Of a stretch of 64,000 bases of DNA, positions 48,053 through 55,370 are shown piece by piece. The notes below the pieces were generated by a model, which was not told the DNA's origin, searched no databases, and saw only the letters and a list, made by a program, of their open reading frames with translations. This stretch comes from Candidatus Nanopelagicus abundans (GTDB taxonomy: Bacteria > Actinomycetota > Actinomycetes > Nanopelagicales > Nanopelagicaceae), in NCBI RefSeq assembly GCF_002288305.1, contig NZ_CP016779.1, positions 744,001 to 808,000 on the forward strand, given 5' to 3'. The position numbers and the translations under genes were made by a program. How positions within the stretch are numbered: the stretch's first letter is position 1; each line of letters opens with the position of its first letter.

Positions 48053-49405
48053 ATGTACTCAGAGGCAAAAAACCCAATTGCGCAAAAGCGTAATTTAGTT
48101 ACTGCTATTCCTGGACCAAAATCAGAGCAATTAATTAAACGAAGAGCAGAGGCGGTATCAGCCTCACTTGGAACAGCTTTCCCAGTATTTATTGAAAGAG
48201 CTGAAGGTTCAATAATTATGGATGTTGATGGCAATTCAATTTTAGATTTGGGCGCAGGAATTGCGGTGTTAAATGTTGGCCATTCATCTGCAAAAGTAAT
48301 TGAGAATGTTAAAACTCAAATAGATGCATTTACTCATACTTGTTTTATGGTTGTGCCATACACCGGATATGTCGAAGTCTGTGAAGCACTTAATCGCTTA
48401 ACACCAGGTACTCATAAGAAGAAATCGGCTCTCTTTAACTCAGGTGCTGAAGCAGTTGAAAATGCCGTAAAGATTGCTCGTAAATTTACTAAGCGATCTG
48501 CAGTTGTGGTTTTTGAGCATGGTTACCACGGACGAACTAATTTAACTATGGCAATGACAGCGAAGAACATGCCATACAAGGATGGATTTGGGCCCTTTGC
48601 TCCAGAGGTTTACCGAATGCCGATGGCATATCCATATCGATGCGATGCATGCATTAAACCTTGTGAGAGTTCTGTTTTATCCATGGTGATCCATAAAATT
48701 GAAAAAGAGATTGGCGCCAGTAATGTCGCTTGTATCGTTATAGAACCTATTCTTGGTGAAGGTGGATTTATCGTTCCGTGTAAGGGCTTTCTACCTGGGC
48801 TTGCCAAATTTTGTAAAGAAAACGGAATTATTTTTATTGCAGATGAAGTACAAACTGGGTTTGGTAGAACTGGGCATATGTTTGCCTGTGAAGATGAATC
48901 TGTCGTTCCAGATTTAATTGTCACCGCTAAAGGAATCGCTGCCGGTCTGCCACTTGCCGGAGTAACTGGTAGAGCTGACGTTATGGATTCAATTCATCTT
49001 TCCGGACTAGGTGGCACATATGGTGGAAATCCCGTTGCATGCGCTGCCGCTCTTGGCGCTATTGAAACCATCGAAAAAGATAATTTAGTAGAGCGTGCTA
49101 ATAAAATTGGCAAAATTATGAATGACGCCCTCCTTCAGATGGCAAAGAAATACTCCATTATTGGTGAGGTTAGAGGCCGGGGCGCTATGCAAGCGATTGA
49201 GTTAATTAAACCTGGCAGTAATGAGCCAAACTCAGATGCTCAATTAGCAATTATTAAGTATTGCATTAGTAAGGGAGTATTAATTCTCTCAGCTGGAACA
49301 TACGCAAATGTAATTAGATTACTGCCGCCACTAATTATTGATGAAGATCTGCTAAAAGATGGTCTTTCAGTATTAGATGAAGCAATAGCTTCTGTTAAAA
49401 ATTAA
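48053..49405 (+). CDS. gabT: 4-aminobutyrate aminotransferase (class III, PLP)
   Basis: 450-aa class III aminotransferase that most resembles GabT, moving the amino group of GABA (or a related omega-amine) to 2-oxoglutarate and giving succinate semialdehyde. FNSGAEAVENAVKIAR, FEHGYHGRT, the DEVQTGFGRTG motif and the PLP lysine in TAKGIAAGLP (Lys293) are visible. A cysteine cluster CDACIKPC (197, 200, 204) is an extra. It lies divergent from dxr and convergent with the agmatinase (four-base stop overlap), within a polyamine/GABA block. Putrescine or ornithine transamination cannot be excluded. Confidence 0.88.
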   Translation: MYSEAKNPIAQKRNLVTAIPGPKSEQLIKRRAEAVSASLGTAFPVFIERAEGSIIMDVDGNSILDLGAGIAVLNVGHSSAKVIENVKTQIDAFTHTCFMVVPYTGYVEVCEALNRLTPGTHKKKSALFNSGAEAVENAVKIARKFTKRSAVVVFEHGYHGRTNLTMAMTAKNMPYKDGFGPFAPEVYRMPMAYPYRCDACIKPCESSVLSMVIHKIEKEIGASNVACIVIEPILGEGGFIVPCKGFLPGLAKFCKENGIIFIADEVQTGFGRTGHMFACEDESVVPDLIVTAKGIAAGLPLAGVTGRADVMDSIHLSGLGGTYGGNPVACAAALGAIETIEKDNLVERANKIGKIMNDALLQMAKKYSIIGEVRGRGAMQAIELIKPGSNEPNSDAQLAIIKYCISKGVLILSAGTYANVIRLLPPLIIDEDLLKDGLSVLDEAIASVKN

Positions 49406-50403
49406 TCTCTATCTAATAAATTTCGGGTTGCAGAGTATTTACCGCCCACTTTCTTAAGCGCTATCGCACTTAACGCCTCTAGCACTACTCGATTAGCCAA
49501 GATCGCAGTGATATCACTGCTGTCATATGCAGGTGCCACTTCAACTACATCAATTCCAACAATTGGTAGTTCTAAACAAATTCTTCTAACAGCTTCAAGT
49601 AACTCTCGACTTGTCATGCCTCCTGGCTCTGGTGTGCCAGTACCTGGCGCCATTCCAGGATCAACCACATCAATATCAACAGATAAAAACACGCCATCAC
49701 AACCATCTGTAAGAATTGAAAATGATTCATCTAATACAGCTTTCATGCCGCGGTGATGAATCTCTGTCATTTCATAAGATTTCATTCCTTTAGAAACCAT
49801 CCACTTTAAAGTGGCATCATCTGGCCAATAACCACGAAGACCTAATTGTAAAAAGCGATCACCTCGAACTGATCCTGATTCAATTAATCTTCGCATTGGT
49901 GTGCCGTGGCCAATTAGTGCGCCAAATTGATCCTCACCAGTATCAGCATGAGCATCAAAATGAATCATTGAAACTTTGCCTTTACCTAAATGATTAGCAA
50001 TACCAGTTACATCAGCGGAAGCAATTGAGTGATCCCCGCCTAATACAACCGCAATAGCACCAGCTTTTGAAATCTTTTCAGTTGCTACCTCTAATACTTT
50101 TAATGAGTTGATTAAATCTCCACCTGGCATTAAAAGATCACCAGCATCAAATATTTTTAGCTTTTGCAGCGGATCAATCCGCATTGCAAGATGCGGACGA
50201 GATGCATCATGAGGAAGATAATCACCCATACGAATAGCTTGTGGCCCCATTTTTGCACCTGATCGGTGAGAAGTTCCGCTATCTATTGGCGCACCAACAA
50301 TTACAACATCTGCTCCCTTATAACTATCTGGCTTATCTAAATCACATCTTGGAATACCAAGGAATGTGAAATCAGGGCCATACATATTGCCGATATTGGT
50401 CAT
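49402..50403 (-). CDS. speB: agmatinase / guanidinobutyrase family ureohydrolase
   Basis: 333-aa binuclear manganese ureohydrolase. Metal ligands are visible in LGGDHS (His125), HFDAHADT (Asp150, His152, Asp154) and SVDIDVVDP (Asp243, Asp245). It would release urea from agmatine, giving putrescine, or from 4-guanidinobutyrate, giving GABA; both fit the neighbours. Its first 25 codons are duplicated 1,812 bases upstream. The intact copy has no TANNNT box at -12 (GAGAAA instead) and lies 20 bases after the metalloprotease gene, so it now probably depends on transcription from that gene. Confidence 0.88.
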   Translation of the reverse strand: MTNIGNMYGPDFTFLGIPRCDLDKPDSYKGADVVIVGAPIDSGTSHRSGAKMGPQAIRMGDYLPHDASRPHLAMRIDPLQKLKIFDAGDLLMPGGDLINSLKVLEVATEKISKAGAIAVVLGGDHSIASADVTGIANHLGKGKVSMIHFDAHADTGEDQFGALIGHGTPMRRLIESGSVRGDRFLQLGLRGYWPDDATLKWMVSKGMKSYEMTEIHHRGMKAVLDESFSILTDGCDGVFLSVDIDVVDPGMAPGTGTPEPGGMTSRELLEAVRRICLELPIVGIDVVEVAPAYDSSDITAILANRVVLEALSAIALKKVGGKYSATRNLLDRD

Positions 50404-50407
50404 AAGT
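50330..50407. repeat. 78-bp direct repeat, copy 1 (start of intact agmatinase)
   Basis: Spans the first 25 codons of the agmatinase gene plus ACTT before its ATG. Identical to 52142-52219 except at 50400 (t) versus 52212 (c), which changes codon 2 from Thr to Ala. Identity stops sharply at both ends. Confidence 0.97.
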
Positions 50408-50423
50408 TTTTTCTCATATTCTA

Positions 50424-51968
50424 TTAAGCAACTTTCTCAACCTTAATTACATCACCAAAATTACCAGATTCAACAATCGAGATTTTCACTCCTTCATAAG
50501 TAACACTTTCACCTATACGTAACGGGGCTTCTGCTAACTTGTAAGGAAGAGTACCTGCAGACCTATTTTGTGGCAAAATCAATGTCATTCCATAACCATG
50601 TATCTCTTTAGTAACATCTACTACATAAGTTAGTGCGCCCCATGTATTTTTTGGCCATTTGTAATACATTCCCGCAGCTCTAATTGACTCGATTACAATC
50701 ACTTTGGTTTGACTTAAAGGAATTATCAAAGCTTTGTCCTCGGTAGTCTTAACACTAGAAGGTGCAAGCCAATGTAAAGATGTATTTGATTTGTCTGCAC
50801 ATCTAACTTGGGAATCTGCAATGTAACCCAATATCCATTTCTCCCAGATTGACAAATCTCCTCCACCTGGAGTCATTAGTGTCCACCAACCCATTCCATA
50901 CTCTGAGTTAACATCAAATCTTTGATCACCGTAGTGATCATCAAGTGGAATACCAAGGTGGAAGAACTCATGAATCCACCAATATGGGTGTGCTAATCCG
51001 GCATATTGAAGTCGAAGTGGGTTTGCATAAGTATCAGGATAAACAGAAGAACCAGCTCCAATAGTTCCTTCTTGGGTAATGAAATCACCAAGTGGTCCTT
51101 GTTGAATCACATCAAGTGGAGTTCCACCCGGCACCACAACCACCACCATTTGTGCGCCAGAGAAATTAATTTGCGAGTCAACCTCAGCTAAAAGATCGTT
51201 AGCAAAAGTTGGGTGGGGTCTTTCTAATTTATGTGAGATTTCATATGGCTTTATCTTTTTTGAAAATGATAAGTACTTATCTGGATATCGAATTAAGACT
51301 TCACTAGGTACATCGCTGGAATATTCAATCCAGTTCTTTATAAAGTTAAAATACTTTCCGTACTCTTCTTCAGGAGTCCTTGTTGGCTTAGCGGTATCTT
51401 CTGCAAAAATTGGTACTACCTGAATAGTTACCTTCGGTTTAGGGTAAGCACCTCTTCCCACTACAAATTGTTCATTTCCTGATGAAGGAAAAGCTCTTAG
51501 GAAATAATCCCCTGATCTATCTGGCATTTTGCATGCGTCCGCACTGAGTAAATCAGATTTACTTGTTACTAAAGATTTTGGGCGCTGTTGACCAAGTTGG
51601 TATTTCTTAATTCTAAAACCTAATTTTTGCACTGAAGATTGGCTTTCCATCGCTTTCCATTCAGTAGGAGTTCCTGGATCAATGGCGTTTGGACGATCAA
51701 ACTGGTGCTCATAGCCAATATCGGTTGAGTAAGTTGTATTAGTTTCAAATCCTCCTGGTAGGCCAGGTGCTGATTGTTTGTTCTTAGATTCTAGCCATGT
51801 GAGTTTTTTTCCAGATTTAGTGCATATATAAGATTTATCGTTAACCACACTCTTGACACCAACTTTTGTGCATTTAGCTCCTGCTTTAGCCGCAGCATTT
51901 ACTGGAAATGTGGGCAGAGTTAGGAAAAGTGAAAGTATTGATAAAAGGGCAATCAGTCTCTTATTCAC
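50424..51968 (-). CDS. secreted M6-like zinc metalloprotease with Cys/Trp surface motif
   Basis: 514 aa. Signal peptide with hydrophobic core and VNAAAKA cleavage region (about 1-29). A short domain follows with Cys33 and Cys49 and the ending GKKLTW, a pattern I associate with secreted proteins of freshwater Actinobacteria. The C-terminal half has a zincin motif HEFFH (333-337), then HLGIPLDDHYGD, GMGWWTLMTPGGG and SIWEKWILGYI. This succession resembles M6 (immune inhibitor A-like) peptidases. GTG start, no Shine-Dalgarno, but a well-placed promoter. Lies between two 78-bp direct repeats. Substrate unknown; M6 assignment is by motif only. Confidence 0.75.
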   Translation of the reverse strand: MNKRLIALLSILSLFLTLPTFPVNAAAKAGAKCTKVGVKSVVNDKSYICTKSGKKLTWLESKNKQSAPGLPGGFETNTTYSTDIGYEHQFDRPNAIDPGTPTEWKAMESQSSVQKLGFRIKKYQLGQQRPKSLVTSKSDLLSADACKMPDRSGDYFLRAFPSSGNEQFVVGRGAYPKPKVTIQVVPIFAEDTAKPTRTPEEEYGKYFNFIKNWIEYSSDVPSEVLIRYPDKYLSFSKKIKPYEISHKLERPHPTFANDLLAEVDSQINFSGAQMVVVVVPGGTPLDVIQQGPLGDFITQEGTIGAGSSVYPDTYANPLRLQYAGLAHPYWWIHEFFHLGIPLDDHYGDQRFDVNSEYGMGWWTLMTPGGGDLSIWEKWILGYIADSQVRCADKSNTSLHWLAPSSVKTTEDKALIIPLSQTKVIVIESIRAAGMYYKWPKNTWGALTYVVDVTKEIHGYGMTLILPQNRSAGTLPYKLAEAPLRIGESVTYEGVKISIVESGNFGDVIKVEKVA

Positions 51969-51974
51969 CTATAG

Positions 51975-52003
51975 AGAGTAAATTGTGGATTCAGTTATTA
52001 CAA
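51975..52003 (-). promoter_or_regulatory. leaderless promoter of the metalloprotease gene
   Basis: TTGTAA (51998-52003), a 17-bp spacer and TACTCT (51975-51980) precede the GTG at 51968 by exactly 6 nt. This is the best complete promoter match in the cassette and probably also serves the downstream agmatinase gene. Confidence 0.55.
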
Positions 52004-52079
52004 GGGATGGTTGCCCATATCCATCCTAATTTGTTCAAAATCTAGTGAATGTCAGACCTTGGCTGTAGATTATTGCTAA

Positions 52080-52122
52080 TTCTAGAAATCTAGAAGGTTC
52101 ATACATAGCCCGAATATGTATG
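52080..52122. other. two palindromes upstream of the metalloprotease promoter
   Basis: TTCTAGA-AA-TCTAGAA (52080-52095) and CATACATA-N7-TATGTATG (52100-52122) are both perfect inverted repeats. AATATGTATGG (52113-52123) is also an 11-base inverted copy of CCATACATATT inside each 78-bp repeat (52190-52200 and 50378-50388). They could be operators or parts of a recombination site. Confidence 0.6.
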
Positions 52123-52131
52123 GATTTAAAA

Positions 52132-52215
52132 CTAAATAAACGGCTTATCTAAATCACATCTTGGAATACCAAGGAATGTGAAATCAGGGCCATACATATT
52201 GCCGATATTGGCCAT
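52132..52215 (-). pseudogene. truncated agmatinase 5' fragment (27 codons)
   Basis: Reads ATG-GCC (Met-Ala), continues as the agmatinase N-terminus for 25 codons, then leaves homology and stops after Phe-Ile. It keeps a TATACT box 6 nt before its ATG, probably the original agmatinase promoter. The fragment cannot encode an active enzyme; it is either a dead remnant or a short leader peptide ORF. Confidence 0.85.
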
Positions 52216-52219
52216 AAGT
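52142..52219. repeat. 78-bp direct repeat, copy 2 (upstream agmatinase remnant)
   Basis: 77 of 78 bases match 50330-50407. The distance between copies is 1,812 bases, and the segment between them holds the metalloprotease gene and its promoter. Homologous recombination between the copies would excise the cassette and restore one complete agmatinase gene behind its TATACT box. Confidence 0.97.
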
Positions 52220-52221
52220 GA

Positions 52222-52227
52222 AGTATA
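52222..52227 (-). promoter_or_regulatory. probable ancestral agmatinase -10 box
   Basis: TATACT lies exactly 6 nt before the ATG of the truncated agmatinase copy and just outside the repeat. It is the closest match to TATAAT among the candidate leaderless boxes here. The intact gene lacks it. Confidence 0.5.
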
Positions 52228-52254
52228 TATCTCCTTTTTTCATCACAAGAAAGC

Positions 52255-52260
52255 TATAAG
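52255..52260 (+). promoter_or_regulatory. candidate -10 box for the 47-codon ORF
   Basis: TATAAG on the plus strand would start RNA at about 52267, just before the hairpin at 52274. No good -35 is visible. Confidence 0.3.
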
Positions 52261-52273
52261 AAAAAGATGAAAA

Positions 52274-52333
52274 AACCCCTATGAGTAGTAATATTACAAA
52301 CTTGGTAGTTCCTATTTCGTAAGCCTAGGGGTT
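52274..52333 (+). promoter_or_regulatory. hairpin sequestering the ribosome binding site of the 47-codon ORF
   Basis: AACCCCTA (52274-52281) pairs perfectly with TAGGGGTT (52326-52333) around a 44-nt loop. The 3' arm contains AGGGG, the only ribosome binding site candidate for the ATG at 52336. The loop holds the palindrome GTAATATTAC (52288-52297). Confidence 0.5.
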
Positions 52334-52335
52334 AA

Positions 52336-52479
52336 ATGAAAATACTTGATTGGCTAGCTAATCTGATTTTCGGTAAAAGAATCGAACTTTATGATGCTGA
52401 AACTAATAGGCCTGTTCATAAAATAAGAATTAGAAGACGAAATATGAATGAAAATGATCCATACGGATTAGATGGCTAA
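52336..52479 (+). CDS. small hypothetical protein, 47 aa
   Basis: Unrecognised. The product starts MKILDWLANLIFGKRIELYD and ends in DPYGLDG. It has an amphipathic N-terminal segment, a central basic run (KIRIRRR) and an acidic, flexible tail. Codon use looks like the neighbours and an AGGGG lies 4 nt upstream. It is convergent with potC (13 bases between stops). It is supported only by its ribosome binding site, composition and lack of competing genes in a 524-base gap (51969-52492). The rest of that gap holds the repeat copy, palindromes and promoters listed separately. Confidence 0.45.
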   Translation: MKILDWLANLIFGKRIELYDAETNRPVHKIRIRRRNMNENDPYGLDG

Positions 52480-52492
52480 ATAAGTAATCCTT

Positions 52493-53320
52493 TTATACCT
52501 TCTTGCGTTGCCGGCTAACTACTTGACCAACTATTACAATTATTAAAGCGATGAAAAACATCGCACTACCAATCACATTCGCTTGGGCCGGAATTCCTCT
52601 AGCAGCTGAGACATAAACAAACTTTGGAAAGGTTGAAACCACACCAGAGTTAAAGTTAGTAATAATAAAATCATCAAAAGATAAAGAGAATGCCAATAGC
52701 GCAGCTCCAGCAATTCCAGGCATAACTAATGGCAAAGTCACATACCTAAAGGTTTCTCGCTCATTTGCGTATAAATCCATTGCAGCTTGCTCAAGTTTTG
52801 GATCAAGGGATGCAATACGCGCTTTAACGGTAACAACAACAAATGAGATACAAAACATCACATGGGCAATCACAATTGTCCAAAATCCTGGGTTAATTCT
52901 TAAATTCAAAAACATAGCAAGAAGTGATGCTCCAAGTACTACCTCGGGGGTAGCCATAGGCAGGAATATTAAAAGATTAGTTGTAGTTCGCCCTTTAAAT
53001 TTATGCCGTCCTATTGCAAAGGCAATCATCGTTCCTAAAATAGTTGCTACTACCGTTGACAGCACACCAATCTTTAATGAATTAGCTACTGACTCACAAA
53101 CTTGCGGGGCGCCACAAGGATTTTTCCAATTATCTAAGGTAAATCCCTGCCAAACTAAATTACTTTTTCCAGTATTATTAAATGAAAATGCAAAGGTATA
53201 GGCAACTGGAATAAACAAGTAAATAAATGCAAGGCCTGCATAAATTCTAATTAAATTCCTTGAAAACCACCTTGAAGTGCGATGGCGAAGTGATGGCATT
53301 GGCGCAGATGTCATTGTCAT
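52493..53320 (-). CDS. potC: spermidine/putrescine ABC transporter permease PotC
   Basis: 275-aa inner-membrane permease with six hydrophobic segments. The EAA loop typical of binding-protein-dependent permeases is seen around LEQAAMDLYANERETFRYVTLPLVMPGIAGAAL (about 170-205). PotC-like features include the YTFAFSFNNTGKSNLVWQGFTLDNW periplasmic region and SFDDFIITNFNSG. It is the last gene of potD-potA-potB-potC; its start overlaps potB by four bases. Confidence 0.9.
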   Translation of the reverse strand: MTMTSAPMPSLRHRTSRWFSRNLIRIYAGLAFIYLFIPVAYTFAFSFNNTGKSNLVWQGFTLDNWKNPCGAPQVCESVANSLKIGVLSTVVATILGTMIAFAIGRHKFKGRTTTNLLIFLPMATPEVVLGASLLAMFLNLRINPGFWTIVIAHVMFCISFVVVTVKARIASLDPKLEQAAMDLYANERETFRYVTLPLVMPGIAGAALLAFSLSFDDFIITNFNSGVVSTFPKFVYVSAARGIPAQANVIGSAMFFIALIIVIVGQVVSRQRKKV

Positions 53321-54219
53321 ACCAATTCATCCGTTCCAGATTTTCGTATATAAAGTGTTACTAAAATTAAAATAGTCGCCATTAATGTGAAAGAAAGAGC
53401 AGCTGCAGTTGGGTAATCTACGACTGCAAAAAAACGAGATTCAATCACATTTCCAATCATCTTTGTGCTTGGGTTACCAAGAATTGCTGCGTTTACATAA
53501 TCACCAGCTGCTGGAATAAATGTTAGAAGCGTGCCAGCAACGACGCCTGGCATTGATAATGGCAGGGTAACTTTTCTAAATGTAGTAAATCCATCTGAAT
53601 ATAGATCCCCAGCTGCTTCAAGTGTGCGCGGATCAATCCTCTCAAGGCTTGCATATAAAGGTAATGTCATGAATGGTAGAAAGTTATAGGCAAGACCAAT
53701 CACAACCGCTGCTGAGGTGTTATTTATTCGAAATAGTTCATCGACAAATGGCAAAATTTTAATTGCTGAAACTACTGGACCTGAGTCAGATAAAATTTGA
53801 GTCCAAGCAATAGTCCTTAGTAAAAATGAAGTGAAGAAAGGTGCAATCACAAGCACTAATAAAATATTGCGGTATTTGCCAGATTTAAAGGCAATTGTGT
53901 ATGCAAGTGGATAAGCAATTGCTAACGCCAATATTGTGGCAAAAGCTGCATAGACAAAGGATCTTAAATACTGATCCTTATTTGTCATAAATGCATCTAT
54001 ATAGTTTGCAAAACGAAGCTCTTGAACATAGGTACCGATCTGAGCACCCTCAGGGCGAACCATGGTGGAAGTACTTGCTAAAGAAAATATCGGAATTATA
54101 AAAAAGGTAACTAACCAAATTAATCCGGGAGCTAAAAGTAAGTATGGAGTAAGAGAGCGTGATTTAAGGTTGGCCTTAGCTTGTGATCCCTTACTTCCTA
54201 CTGCATGCAGAAATGCCAT
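53317..54219 (-). CDS. potB: spermidine/putrescine ABC transporter permease PotB
   Basis: 300-aa permease with six hydrophobic segments and the EAA motif around LEAAGDLYSDGFTTFRKVTLPLSMPGVVAGTLL. Partner of PotC in the membrane channel. PYLLLAPGLIWLVTFFIIPIF at the N-terminus and FIPAAGDYVNAAILG are PotB/H-like. It starts 3 bases after potA. The substrate may be spermidine, putrescine or both. Confidence 0.9.
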   Translation of the reverse strand: MAFLHAVGSKGSQAKANLKSRSLTPYLLLAPGLIWLVTFFIIPIFSLASTSTMVRPEGAQIGTYVQELRFANYIDAFMTNKDQYLRSFVYAAFATILALAIAYPLAYTIAFKSGKYRNILLVLVIAPFFTSFLLRTIAWTQILSDSGPVVSAIKILPFVDELFRINNTSAAVVIGLAYNFLPFMTLPLYASLERIDPRTLEAAGDLYSDGFTTFRKVTLPLSMPGVVAGTLLTFIPAAGDYVNAAILGNPSTKMIGNVIESRFFAVVDYPTAAALSFTLMATILILVTLYIRKSGTDELV

Positions 54220-54222
54220 CTA

Positions 54223-55350
54223 CTACTCGTCATCATCAAGGTCAGCGCCAGCATTTATATCACCAGCACCATCTAATGCAAATGTATGTTCTGGATCCCA
54301 CTCAAGTGAGACCGTATCGCCAACTCTAAGATCATGCAATCCTTCATCATTTTGCTCAAAAACTACAAGATCTAAATCCCATGGTGATTTAACTAAATAC
54401 TGAGTTGAAGTTCCAACAAATGAACGATCAATTACAACACAATTTTTAATTGAATTAACTCCAGTATCGTCAAGCCTTAATTTTTCAGGTCGCACGCCAA
54501 GAAAGACTGAATCATTTGTGGTGGCAACTCTGGAAAGTGGTACCTCAAAAGTTAATCCCTTTGCCGTAACTGTTGCCTTATCTGCAGATCTTGAAGTGAT
54601 CTTTCCTTTAATTAAATTACATTGGCCTAAAAAGTTGGCAACGAACGCAGTCTTTGGCGCCTCATAAAGATCAGTCGCACTACCCATCTGCTCAATCTTT
54701 CCTTGATTCATTACCGCAATAGTGTCAGCCATCGTCATTGCTTCTTCTTGATCATGAGTAACATGAATAAATGTAATTCCAACCTCAGTTTGGATACGTT
54801 TTAACTCTATTTGCATCTGCCTACGCAGCTTTAAATCAAGTGCGCCCAACGGCTCATCAAGAAGTAAAACTTCAGGCCGATTAACAATTGCTCTAGCGAC
54901 GGCAATTCTTTGTTGCTGTCCACCTGATAATTGATTTGGCTTGCGCTCAGATAAGTGGCCCATCTCAACTAGATTTAAAGCATTTTCTACCTCAGTTTTA
55001 ATATCTTTAACGCCCCGCCTGCGCAAACCAAAGGCAATATTTTCAAAGATTGTTAAGTGAGGAAAGAGTGCATAATTTTGGAAAACTGTATTTACATTTC
55101 GTCGATAAGGTTTTTGGGTAGTTATGTCAGTATTACCAATTGAAATTGTTCCTGCTGATGGCTCTTCTAAGCCTGCAATCATTCTAAGTGTTGTAGTTTT
55201 TCCGCAACCAGATGGTCCAAGGAGAGCGAAAAATGAACCATCTGGAACAACTAATGAGAGATCATCAACAGCACAAAAATCTCCATAGTGTTTGGAAATA
55301 CGATCTAATTTTAAATCACCAGTATCTTGCGAAACTTTACTGTTCGCCAT
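54223..55350 (-). CDS. potA: spermidine/putrescine ABC transporter ATP-binding protein PotA
   Basis: 375-aa ATPase. Walker A GPSGCGKTT (about 42-50), Q-loop in NTVFQNYALFPHLT, ABC signature LSGGQQQR, Walker B LLLDEPLGALD, H-loop VTHDQEEAMTMAD, and a C-terminal TOBE domain (about 280-360). The high similarity of this block to PotA/PotG, together with the neighbouring polyamine genes, supports the call over other CUT1-type ATPases. Confidence 0.92.
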   Translation of the reverse strand: MANSKVSQDTGDLKLDRISKHYGDFCAVDDLSLVVPDGSFFALLGPSGCGKTTTLRMIAGLEEPSAGTISIGNTDITTQKPYRRNVNTVFQNYALFPHLTIFENIAFGLRRRGVKDIKTEVENALNLVEMGHLSERKPNQLSGGQQQRIAVARAIVNRPEVLLLDEPLGALDLKLRRQMQIELKRIQTEVGITFIHVTHDQEEAMTMADTIAVMNQGKIEQMGSATDLYEAPKTAFVANFLGQCNLIKGKITSRSADKATVTAKGLTFEVPLSRVATTNDSVFLGVRPEKLRLDDTGVNSIKNCVVIDRSFVGTSTQYLVKSPWDLDLVVFEQNDEGLHDLRVGDTVSLEWDPEHTFALDGAGDINAGADLDDDE

Positions 55351-55370
55351 AACTAGATACTTATCGTTCC

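Noticed and set aside
52288-52297. GTAATATTAC in a hairpin loop resembles the TAATATTAC nonanucleotide of rolling-circle virus origins
   Set aside because: A nine-base AT-rich match in one place, with no Rep gene, no iterons and a 44-nt loop, is best explained by chance.
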